Assembly (NCBI GenBank): GCA_013397795.1
Contig: VZTJ01004488.1
Location: 372,001-436,000, forward strand
DNA length: 64,000 nucleotides
Source of the DNA: Orthonyx spaldingii
Lineage: Eukaryota; Chordata; Aves; Passeriformes; Orthonychidae
Reading direction: 5' to 3'
Position numbers and translations under genes: made by a program. The notes beneath the pieces were generated by a model. That model saw only the letters and a program-made list of their open reading frames with translations. It did no database searches and was not told where the DNA came from. How positions within the stretch are numbered: position 1 is the first letter of the stretch; each line of letters opens with the position of its first letter. This document shows, in pieces, positions 12,554 to 24,260 of the stretch.

Positions 12554-12665
12554 GGGGAGGGGAGGGGAGGGACAGGGGAAGGGAAAGGGGAAAAGGCAAG
12601 GCAAGGCAAGGCAAGGTAAAGGCAAAGGCAAGGCAAAGCACGACAAGGGAAAAAAGAAAAGAAGG
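12554..12665 (+). repeat. Purine-rich (GGGGA)n/(GGCAA)n repeat with G-quadruplex motif
   Basis: The plus strand starts with GGGGAGGGGAGGGGAGGG (12554-12571), a textbook four-tract G-quadruplex motif with one-base loops. Further G tracts run to about 12590, followed by a pentanucleotide GGCAA/AAGGC array (12593-12640) and an A/G-rich tail. The whole stretch is nearly pure purine in its first part, so triplex (H-DNA) formation is also possible. Confidence 0.85.
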
Positions 12666-15319
12666 ATAAAAAAGGAAATCATAAACATTTGAAATTATCA
12701 GATATCTGATCAGTATACAAAGAAAAAAGCATTTCTGAGACTGTCCATTTTAATTTGTCCTTATGTTTTCTTGAGTTGTTTAATTTAATAAAGTTCATTT
12801 TTAACCTTCTGTTCTTATTCATGCTTGGATGCTGCACAAACAATGAAATCTTAAGCAACTACTCAAAAATCTAACAAAAATATAATAACAATCCAAACAA
12901 ACAATGGCTAATAAAAATGAAGTCAGATTCAACTGCCCAAATTCAGTTTGACTATGCCAGCATAATATTTTGAATTTAAACTAACACAGCTAAATAATAT
13001 TTAGCTTGGTACTTTTGAAGGTCCTTTGTGATACAATTTTAAAATGGAAAATCAATGGAGAAAAATGAACTAATGAAAAAATTAATTAAAAAAAAATTTA
13101 TGTGAGGTAGAGGTAGAGGCTTAATATATTAGAAAAGAAAAACACAAAGACCCTGAACCTGTTATCCTACTGGCTAGGACATCCACCTGTACAAGGATCA
13201 ATTAACGTTATTTCATCAATATGCAAATATAGGAATCTGCTCAGTTAGGTGAGAGGCTGGAAGGACAAGGTCCTGAAGCATCATGTATAGGTTGTTCCCA
13301 TTTGTTGTCTGAAAGCTGAATGACACACTTCAACCTTCATGAACAAAAAACCCCTGGTTTGCTTCTAGTTCACCATTTTCTGAAAACACAGTTTGTTTTG
13401 CAAAATCATATTGACAAACAAACAAACAGCTGGACCTGCTTGCAGAGGACTAGGACCTCTCCTGTGTGGAGTAGTTCCTGCCACTAATAATTTCTCCGAG
13501 GGGAAAAAGAGATCTCATACACAATGTACAGATGAGATTGTGTTTCCCCATCTCTCTAGCACTTGTAATCAAGCTTCCAGTCCTTCCTGTTCTGAAGAGA
13601 GCAATTTGCTGCAGCTGTGCTGTTGGAGCAGTGATGTAAATCTGAGCTTGCCTGGCCACTTTGGCCTTTAGCTATAACTGAACTGCACTTTGCTTCTCCA
13701 GACCAATGCTGGCTTTTATGTGAGCAGTTTTGATGAAGGCCCAATTACTAGGCTTTTCAGAGATTACTAGGCTATTCAGAAGAAAAAACTTCCAAAATTT
13801 GCTGTTCCTGTTCTGCTTTCCTCATCCAGCAGGAGCCTGCTCCTCTGAAACCAAGATTAATAGGGAAAGTTTGGTGTGGATTCCAAAAGAAAAATATTGT
13901 TGTCAAATATTTGCTACACAAAAGATATGTAGCAGACTGCACATGTCATACAGCATTGACCTTGATTCTTATTACAAATTCATTGAAGGAAACAGAACTG
14001 TATTTACATGTCAGTCTGGATCTGTTAGGCACTTAAGGGAATATCAGTGGCCTTAGCAAGAGCTGACAAGAGGTGAGGGAACAAGCACACTCCTTTAGAG
14101 TGCAGCATCACTCAGAGGAGTTACAGAGAACCCCTTCTCCTTCCCTGTGCCAATAACTCATATCATAAAGAACTGAAGAGGGCAATTACTAAGTGACAGA
14201 GAAAAGGGGTAACTTTAAATAAGACTGATAAGAGAAGCCTGAGACCTGACCTGTGTTTTCTAGCTCCTGAAAACTCACTGTCCTGCCTGCAGCACAGCTT
14301 CTGACTTGATTTGTCATCCAAAGAAAAATCCCTCTCAGAAGGTGGGTATACAGTTTTAAAGTTCACCCTGGGTATATTTAGGGATTTCAAGTCTCTTGGT
14401 ATGATTTCAATGCCAGAAGTTTCGTTAAAGCTTTTAGGCCAACATTCAGATTGATAGCATTAAAACGCAGCTATACCTGATTTAAATTTTTTTAAGAGTT
14501 CTCTCTCTTGTACCTCCAGCTAAAGCACAAACTTTGCAAAAATGCTGTGCTCAGCAATTCAATAAACTTTAAACTGTTTGTCTGTTCCTAGTGCTGAAAT
14601 CCCTCACTTACTCCAGCCCTGTCCCTGGCACTCACTGGGTCACTATGGGTTAGGTCCTTCAGGAGCTTGCAGAGCTCAGGCAGAGGACCCATGGCACTGC
14701 CCAATTACATTTCAGCACCTGATCTTTTTGGTACTTGAGGCTGAGAAGATGAGAATGTCACTCCTCACCCAGTCAGTTCCCCCTTTTCAAGGGACAGGCT
14801 CCATTCAGAGGTCTGACCAAGTGTTTTAAGAAGACAGTTCTCTGCCTCGTTCCCAACTGGTTCCCGACTGGCATGGCAAGGGTTACAGGCACTACTCTTG
14901 CAAATGAGGGGAGCCTTCAGCTCTGGAACAGCTGCATGAGCTTTTGGCTGGAGAAGTAGAGGAAATTCACCTTCCTTTTTCTTGCTTTAATTTTCTGTGG
15001 TTTGGATTTATTTATTTTTATATGAGAGGTATTGTGCAATATTGAGCAATATTCCTAGCTATGTCACTGTTCTTGCCAGTTGACATTATTAAGGCTGCTG
15101 CTAATTTCTTCCCTCTGACTTGCATTCCTGTCTCTGTGAGGTGAAGTGGGGGTGGAGGCTTTCCCCAAGGAGCAGAGGCTGGTGCTGTGCAGAGCTTTGG
15201 GAGCCACCCCAGCTCTGCACTGGAGTATTTCAGTGGGGACTATTCACATCAAGCAGCTGTTCCATCAGCCAGCTACTCGCCTCTTGAACATCTCCAGTGG
15301 AGCCAAAAATAAACTTGTG

Positions 15320-15390
15320 GATCAATTCAGCTCCCATTGAGTTTGATGGAATGTTTTCCATTGATTTCTAATGAGATCTGGATGACAAGC
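15320..15390. repeat. Possible decayed ancient amniote repeat
   Basis: 'cagctcccattgagtttgatgg' followed by 'ttccattgatttctaatgag' resembles the recurrent 'tcccattgacttcaatggga' wording of old interspersed repeats common in reptile and bird genomes. The match is short and diverged; no termini can be defined. Confidence 0.25.
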
Positions 15391-18057
15391 ATTTCTGCAT
15401 TTCTGCAGAGAGGCCCTGTCTCTAGCCTACGGAAGGAGAAATTAACATGTGGTTTCTCCTTTTCACGTAGTGCTAGTCCCCCAAATGTTGCAAATAAGTG
15501 AGTATGTGGCCTGTGTAGCAAAGGAGACCCACTGGTCCATAGACTGTAACATTGACAGTGTCAGCTCCCCAGCCCTGTGAGTGTAGCTATTCAGTACTAT
15601 AACATTCAAAATAATTATACCTTTGAAATACTTCATTTGAAGTTGAAATTACTTTCTTTCATGAACTGTTTCTAATTATTGCACTTCAAGTGACAAATTA
15701 AATGTCATTTGAAGCAATTATACCAAATACTCAAAAAAATTATACATAGGTATGTCGATTAATATAATTAAGTCAAAAGTTACATTTCACAGCTGATTCA
15801 GCTTTTCCATTACAGCCTTGAAATTGCTCATGAGTTGAAAGCAACATTTGAACAAATCTGTAGCAAACCAGAGCACTAAAGGAATTATTTATTTTTTTGC
15901 ATTTATTAGACAAATTGGGAAAAGCATGAGTGATCCTACATGAATAAGAAGGAATAATATAGTGTTCTTTTTCAGAAGCTGGCTTTTTTTCCCCATTTAA
16001 CTTCAATAATTTTGTTTGTCAAAGCTCTGTAAAGGAACTCGCTGTTCCTGAGCCTCCACTGTTTCTTCATGGAAAAAGCAAACAAACATATTCTAAAGGG
16101 ATTTATGTGTTGGTTTTAGTTTCACAATGGATATAATGTAGAGATTCAAGTGAGGCAACAGTATGCCAACTTGCTCCTTTCTAAATAGCCCCTAAAACAC
16201 TGCTACCCTTTCTTGAACCACTTGGTTAATGAGAAGCTGGGGTCAGTAGTCTTCTCTTCCTTAGAAAGAAAAACAGATCATGAAGCCTGACGTTTTTGAT
16301 GTGCAAAGCTCCCCACCTCTGGACACAGGCAGAGCAAGAGAGTAAACTTGCTTTGCTAATTGCTCCAAGAGTCCTCAGTGTACTTCAGTGTGCTTCTCTA
16401 CCTTGTATTTACACTTCTCAGGCTTGTTTTCGTGCCTGTCACAGAAACTGCCTGGCCCAACTGGTTAAGCTTTTACCCCAACTTGCTGTATTGGGGTGTT
16501 CTGGTTGACATCAACTGTAAAAGTTACACAATATTTATTGAATACAAAAGGGCTGATCAGTCTTTAGCAGATAACAGTGCCCAAAGCATTTTTGCACAGC
16601 TGTGTTCATTCATGCTACCCAGAGAGCAGCCAGTGCTGCCACGGGGACATAGGTGCCTGAGGAGTGGTGCAGGGTGCACAAAAAAAGCCATGATACTGCA
16701 AGGAGAGCATGAGCTGCCTGCAGGCAAATGCAGCGCAGCACTCAGTTCCCCTCAAGCACCGAGGGAACAACAGTGTGATCACTGGCTACAGCATAGTTCC
16801 CCAAAAACAACACTAAAGGACTTGGCTTGCACTAGTGATTTTCTTCCAGTAATTTTTTTTTATAGTATTGTCAATCACCAAGATTAAACCAACAACAGTG
16901 ACATGAAGTATAATCCTGTGACCTTTTTGAAACTCTTATGGTTTCTAAGTTTTCTTAAATTGTAATAATGCATCCTTGGTCCAAAAAGCCTATCTATCTC
17001 TGAGAAAAAGTGCTACACATTGACAAAATTAAGGGAGAGAACATGAGCCATAGATGGAATCTAGAGTTCTTAAAGGTGCTGAAATTACAGCACAAGAGAC
17101 AGGTGGTACTCATTAATTCACAGATCACATTCCATGTGTTTTGTCTTTTCTCCTTGCTGGTTAGTTTCCATAAGCGAAAATAAAAATAATCTAAAAGGAA
17201 TGTATATTTTGCTCCTCCTTTCACATGAAAACATTAGTTCCTCATGCTCTTTTAAAGGATGAGTTACAATGTTTGACCTATGGTTTGGAACCCCGTGTGG
17301 GATGCAGGTGCTGAGGTTCCATAATAATGAAGGACATGGTGAAAATACCCCTACAGATAAATACTCACAATGGGAAACCCAGAGACAAAATGAATGTTTC
17401 AGAAAACTAGCAGTGCAAGAAACTGTGAAAGACCAGGGACTAATTACGACATTGAGAGCCAGAGTTTCACATTGCCACAATGGTGATGTGAACAGTTTAA
17501 AAAGTAAATGTACATTGCTAAATGTACATGTCAAAGAAGATCTATCTAGATGTAAAATGAGAGATCTATCCCATTTTAAATGATAATGAAGAAAAGTGCA
17601 TATATTTGGTTTTTCTGGAAATCTGTCTGTACTTGCAGTTGATTTTGAACTGTACAAAGGAGGGAGGTTAAAAGATCCTTTTCCAATCAATCTGTCCAAT
17701 GAATAATGATAAAACTTAGTGACTTCAGTATAAGCTAATACCTGGGCAGATGAGGAACTCACACTGAAAAAAGGGAAATGTGACACCTACATTTATTTTA
17801 TTACAATACTAAAAGTATCTAAATATGAAAAAGAGAAAATAGAGCCACATTATAATTGCAGAAAAAAAATAAAGCATTAGGAAAATATGTCTAAAAACAC
17901 AAGGTATTGATGTGTAAATTAACATACTTTCATTAATAGATAACCAGGATAAAGATTCTATAATTAGTCTCTTGAGACTAATGGAATGTTCAGCTATCTC
18001 TTGGATACTTATTTCTACTTGTCATTTGTCACTCCTACTTAAATTTTTTTAAAAACC

Positions 18058-18085
18058 CAAACAAACAAACACACAAACAAAAAAC
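18058..18085. repeat. (AAAC)n simple repeat
   Basis: Imperfect CAAA/AAAC units following an A-rich segment. Confidence 0.75.
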
Positions 18086-21000
18086 CCCAAAATTCTTAAT
18101 GAGGAGCACCACAAAAATATATTAAAAATTATTTACTCAATAAAAGTAAGGAAGTATTACCAGGCAGATATTTAAAAGGTATGGGCATGCAGGCATGTTT
18201 AGGGCAACATGCAGTTGCCTGAAACACCTTGCACCAGTCCTGTAGAAGGTTGCTTTGCTTCAGTCAGACAGAAAATATTTTGAAGGGGCTTTGGGGATTT
18301 TGTGAATTCAGGGCCTGATAATCCCCAAGTGAAGACAAATAACTGAATGAGCAACAGAAAAGAGTTGACATTGGTGATACTGCACTCATCACTTGACAGT
18401 CTAGTGAGACTTCAAATGCTACTCTGTTTATAATGAAATGTCCTTTTATTATCATGCCATTGTTTCAGTTCCAACTGACTGGCAAATGGTGTGCCTGGAA
18501 TGTACAGGTATAAATTCTGTGGATTTTTTTAATTGCTAGTACACTGATCAGGTTGACAGAAACTCGAGAAAATAGCTCATCTCTGACAAACTACAACCTG
18601 AAAGCTGGGGCATGACTTTGTTAAGTTACACGCTCAGTTTCTCTAATGGCAGACATGATAAGAATAAACTTAGGAAAGGTAAATAGACACGTCAGCCTTC
18701 CCACAAAATTCCCCCCATAATTTAAGTGTACTAGTACATCTTTTAGCATTCAGTCTTTTCCATCTACTTGCCAGTCATTATAATGAGATTTTTGTTAGCC
18801 TAACCCCCGATATTAAAGTAATCAAGTGGGTCTGCGCAACATGTTCTCCATGTAATGTGAAGTTCTTCACAGATGTGATGCCATCAAGGTCTGGCCAGCC
18901 TGAAGGCAGCTGGAGCAAACAACCTAACTCTTTTCAGTTTTCCTCTTGGTAGGCAAAGCATTCACATTTAAATAGTTCTCAATTGAATTTTATTCAATGA
19001 GGTTCTAATTCTACACCATGTTCCCTGTAAATTGCTCTGCGAGGGCAAAAGCAGCCTTGTGATTGGTGAAACCTGGCAGAACAGGATAAAAGAACTTTAC
19101 TTTTTCCAATCTTCCCCACTATTTTTACGTCCTAATCAGGTTGGTGTTGTATACATAAGAGTACCTAAATCAAATATTTGTGAATTAAATTATAATAGTG
19201 ACTGTAATTAGATAGAATGTCTGACAATATTTGTCCATTTACAAACAGATTGTCTTTCTCCTGATATTTATTGAGGGTTTTTATCAAGCCAGGACCTTGT
19301 TCCTCCTTGCTAAAAGCCCAATGGACTGTGTTTTGTTTCCCTGTCTTCTGACTGGCTTTAATGATACCTGCTAATTATACATTACTTTATAAACATTTAA
19401 TTAAGCCTGGAAATAGTCCTACTCAACAGGACATATTTCCTTATCCCTATCTGGGAGATAAGTATCAGAAGTATAGATAGGACAAGCAACCTATGAAGTA
19501 AGGGCACATAATTCTGATTGCCAAATTTATCTTTTATGCCAAATTTAATTCACAGTCATGCCTACGGGAAACGTGTAAAATACTGAAAAATAAGTCTCAG
19601 GAAAATATTTCACAAATAACACTTTAAGTTCTGCAAAACTTTTTCTTGGATTAATCAAATGGCCCATGCAAAATCACATACCACTATCTTAATAGATTCC
19701 TTAATCAGAAACTTGACTAGTATATTTCATGAATATGCTCTACGAGTTCATAAACCATGAAAGAAAAGTTTAGTCATTTCTCCCTCAGATATCTTATTTA
19801 TAAAACACATCAAACATATACAACACATGTGAACACCACAAACCCAAGGTGCTTAGTTGGAGCTTTCTGGTGGGTGCATGTTTGAGGTTAAGTGTCAACA
19901 TGCTCCTAAAATTCTTCCTCCTGGTGCTGCTCGTGAGGTGTGCATACATGTTTATTCTTCAAAAAATGATTCAGGGTATGTTAAGCAAATCTCTATCTAG
20001 CTGGTACATCTGTCAAAGTACAAGAGTTCTCCAGTGTCCTCATTGCTCTTCTCCAGGTTTACTGTGTTAGTAAATGTTATTCTACTTTAAGTCCATAATT
20101 GCCTGGCCAATACTTTTTTTACAAGGAATTTCAATGACTGAGATCTAGAGACTGGGGTATAATGAAATTCTGACAACCATTACCTATGGCTATAGTAAAG
20201 ATTACTTAGACAAAGCACAAGCACCAATATTAACACTCTTTTCTTGTACCTGTTTTTAATGTTAAGTGCCTTTTCATCATTATAGTAAATGAAACTGATT
20301 TAATATGAGCAAATTTCATAACAGAAGAACCAAAAATGTATATAAAGGTGAAATTCTTATGTCCTGTCAGCCTTAACCAATAACCTATTATCTGAGTTGC
20401 TCTGAAATTCTGATTTACTCCAGTTCTCTGAATCCCAATGGATTTTTCAGATATTGATTTGAATATGACTGCACACAATTAAAACAAATTATTTCCCAAG
20501 AGTCTATGAAGCTATTTACCATTTTGCCTCAATAACTAGCTGCCACAATTTACCAGTCCAGAGCCTTGCAATTTTCATTTATTAATACATTGAAACAATT
20601 ATTTTTTGTTTCACTTGTCAGCTGTGACTCTAATATATATTTCTTTCTTCCTTGATATTGTGCATTTGTTCTGTTCTGTGTTAAATGGCAACTGCCATTT
20701 CTTATTAAAATACTTTTCTTCTTTGGCCTTTAAACCTACTTCCTCACACAGACTCAGTAACAGGTTTCCAAACATTCTTCCTTAATTATAAAGACAATCA
20801 AGAAAACACTGAAAGTGATTTGAACAGAGTATAGGCATGAAGGAGTAAAATGTGGGCACAAAGTAAGAAAAGAAGTTCAACTTACCCAAACCAACTCACT
20901 GCCTAAGAGCTTTAAAATAGGTATCAATCTTACAAAAGATGAGATAGAACTCAAACCATGTTTAGACAGCAGTTATAATCAAATGGAAGAGAGCTTTAAA

Positions 21001-22113
21001 TTTGATTTGGAGAGGTCTGGGGATAAATATGTATGGGGAATCAAAAGGTAGATTCCTACACACAGACTTGGAGTGGGAAAGGGAGGAAGTAGGAGACTAC
21101 AGCAGTGATAATTGAGAGGAAGAACAATTGGGAAAACGAACATGTTTATGCGGAACTGTCAGGAGCACGAAAGCTAACAGAAAGAACTACAAACTTTAGA
21201 GCATCTATAAAGCTATGATATATATGGCACCAGGACATGGTGATACAGAACACTAGAACTGTTACAGGAAAGCATAGCTTGCTTAACAAATACACATAGA
21301 AGAAATGGGATGAAATGTCATGTCATCTAATTAGGGTTATATATAGTCATTATGAAGCTCAAGAAGATACAAGGAGAGGATTTGCTGAAAATCTTTTAGT
21401 AAAGATAAATGCTTAAAAAAGGAGAGTTATCAAGCTAAATGTCCACCATGGATCACCTAATCGAAAATCTCTCTTTTTTAAGAATATTAAGGAACATAGC
21501 TGGAAGAAATAGAAAGCTGTGTCAACACTGGTTAATAGGAAAGGAAGTCTAGAAGGAGATAAAACATCCTTCAAACTCTTAGGAAAAAAGAGATAAAATC
21601 TCTTTCAAAGCTGTAATATCTTACCAGGATCACAGTTACACCCCGAAAAATTGGGAGGAATCTCCTCCTTTTGCAGAAAAATAATGGAGGTACTGGCCGG
21701 TAGGGGAAGCAGGACTTGCAACTGCCCCAGTGTATGTTGGGCTGCATTCCCACTTGATATGTCTCCAGCTAGAAATAAGCTACAGTTTTCTTGCTTATCT
21801 GTGCTTACAGTGCATGGTTCTCGAATTATATTGAAAAGAAAATGTATTGAACTTCAATGCTTGTCTCTGAATAGTTTGCATTTCAAAAGCATCTGTAGAT
21901 ATCAAAGGTAAATAATGCAACAGATAACAGTCATTCAATAGCCTCATTAAAGTAATTGCTGTGTTTAAACCGGAAAACTTTTGAGGTGTTTTTATACTCT
22001 ATGGTCTCCACTGAGAAAGGAAGTTTATATGTGTGTATATATATGTGGGTATCTACAATTTCAGTTCAAGAATTTTATTGAAGTAAAAGCATGCCTGCTG
22101 AATGTGACGGTTT

Positions 22114-22133
22114 GGAATTACTGGGAATTACTG
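22114..22133. repeat. Perfect 10-bp tandem duplication
   Basis: GGAATTACTG is present twice in a row (22114-22123, 22124-22133), followed by a third GG start. A slippage-type duplication with no evident function. Confidence 0.8.
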
Positions 22134-23129
22134 GGTCGCATCTAAAAAACTATCCCGTCACCTGTAACGTTCACCTCTCAGTAATGTCTGCAGGCAGTCT
22201 GCAGAATTCTCCTTCACATAGGTACAAAAGCTTAGATACAGGCTCATGATGAGATGATTGGCCAGGAATGTGAAATGAGGAGAAACAATTTTGCTAAAAC
22301 TTATCATGGAGAAATAGAATAAATATGCTTAGGAAAATTAAGTGTTGGAAGACAGAAAATTAATGACACAGTAATAGAAAAACCCAAAACCACAGCACTT
22401 GCTTCTAGGGCTTCTTAATAAGGTAATGTGAAAATTAGTAAACCATATGAGATCACGCCATTGGTGTACAACGTCTGTCCCCCTAAAAAAAACAAATAAG
22501 AGAGAGTAATGGTAAAAGCAGACTTATAAAGCTGCATTAGCTTCTGTTTTGGTTATCTGAATGTTTTTTAAAGCATCTAAAAAGTAGAAACAAATACAAT
22601 GAAAGCCAAGTGTAAAATGGGGAAAATATGTGGAATTACAATAAACAAACAAACAAAAAAAACACAGAAAGAAGAGAAGAAGAAGGCACAAAAAGGATTA
22701 AAGGGTAGAACTGTACCAGAAATAAGTAAAGAAAAAAAAAGGAAGTAACAATCCAGTTCTACAAGAAAAATGATAAAACTGAGTGATTCAGGGAAAGCTA
22801 CAGCACTCCACTCCTTATGAGCATCATTTAAAAATAATAATAACAGAAATTAAAAATCAGGTAAAATCTTAGTTAGATAAATGATACACTTACTGTCATT
22901 TCAGAATAGAGGAGTCCAGTCAAGGGTTCAAAAAGAAAAGATGGAATAATTGCTTTCCATTCCATAGCTTGTGGCAAAATTCTTCACTACAAAGCATTCC
23001 ATCTATGGTAATTTTGAACATAGGTAAAACTGAGGCAAATGAGAACAAATGATTGTGTTACCACAGCACACTGCTTCCTCAATATTGATACTATGGTCTA
23101 GAGATGACCAAAATTATGATATTTTTGAT

Positions 23130-24260
23130 AAGATAGTTGTGGTAAACTCAACAAGCCCTAATGTGCCACTGGAGAGCACTTCAGGATGGCCTTGGAGCGG
23201 TCTCTGAGACAGTGACTTTTCAAGGAGAGGATAAAGTAGGGAAAGTCCCAGAAGACTGCAGAAAGGCAAGCAATACACCTGTTCTTAAAAATGTGATCAT
23301 GGTAAACCTCAGAAATTATAGACTGGTGGGATTTAAAACTTTTGAGAATTTTTAAAAAAAAGATGTTGGGAACTCTGAGCAGGTTGACCTAGAAGGCAGC
23401 AAAGTGACTAAAGTAGCCAATACTGATGTAGCAGGAATGGACTATACAAGCAGAATTTTTGTTTTAAATTAATATGTTAACTGGTCTAACTGGCATGATG
23501 GATGGCACAGGTGGGATGCATCTCAATTTAAAAAGGCTTTTCATTTCTCCTTATGTGTCTTCCCCATATACAAGCTAAAGTATTATGTTTTACACTTAAT
23601 CTCTATCAGGTGCATTCATAATTTACCATAAACCAGCTTGGGTTGGCATGTTTGTGTGCAAAGGAGGTCACCAGATAATCTATTTTACACAAGTCCTAGT
23701 CAATGCTGTCAACTAGATTTTGGTAAAAAAGGATTCACATATAAAATTTAAGTATGATGCTCAAGAAAAAAAATCAAGTAAAAGGATAGAAGCATTCAGG
23801 AGACAAAAAGAAAAAGGAAATTGCCTCAGCAAATAACAATTTGAAAGTAAAACAAGCACAAAGAATGTGTACTTACGACATTGTACTGTTAGCAGTATAG
23901 CAGTATAGAGACTTGTAATAGCTAACAAATGAAACATAAATCAACACAAAGTCATGGTAAAAAAAAGGTGAATCTTTGCCTTGAATGCATTCAGAATGTT
24001 GAATATCAGATATCAGAGAGTTGTTCTATTTGATACAGCCTGTGATGCGGCTGCTTAAACACCACATCCAGCACTGGACTTCTGTAAATGCACGTGAATG
24101 CTGCAGAGAGATGTCTGAAAGAACAGCAGTAAACAAAAGTTTAGAAAACACAGAGAGAAAGGCTGGTGGGAGAAGGTGTTGAGTCTCTAGAAAAGCCTGA
24201 TGAGCAACATGGAAGGAAAGACCTCAGCCATAAAGGGGGCTGGCAAAGGGTTAGAAATCC
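23130..24260 (+). mobile_element. Decayed CR1-superfamily LINE (reverse-transcriptase region to 3' part)
   Basis: The plus strand carries a diverged copy of an ancient CR1/L3-type LINE. At 23161-23355 one frame reads VPEDCRKASNTPVLKN followed by LRNYRLVGF. This corresponds to the conserved 'VPxDWRKAxxTPxFKKG...NYRLVSLTS' entry to the reverse-transcriptase domain. At 23960-24190 the DNA follows the part downstream of the RT ('gaatgcattcagaatg', 'aagtttagaaaaca'). The spacing of about 600-800 bases between these blocks fits one collinear element. Frames are broken by stops and indels, so it is a dead copy. Boundaries are approximate. Confidence 0.7.

Larger units (their letters stand above)
12666..23129. 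other. Long non-coding stretch, no gene recognised
   Basis: About 10.5 kb without a recognisable exon. It includes a possible ancient repeat near 15320-15390, the long but non-ATG frames at 16360-16887 (plus) and 17118-17786 (minus), an (AAAC)n run at 18058-18085, a perfect 10-bp tandem duplication of GGAATTACTG (22114-22133) and an (AAAC)n run at 22641-22663. The part at about 18880-19480 has long A/T-rich homeodomain-like words (TAATTA, TTTAATTAAG) and little repeat character, which can mark conserved non-coding DNA. Confidence 0.6.

Noticed and set aside
22105..22140. Possible LTR start (TGTGACGG) before the 10-bp duplication
   Set aside because: Only a few bases resemble an LTR terminus; no downstream promoter or poly(A) layout or matching second end was found.
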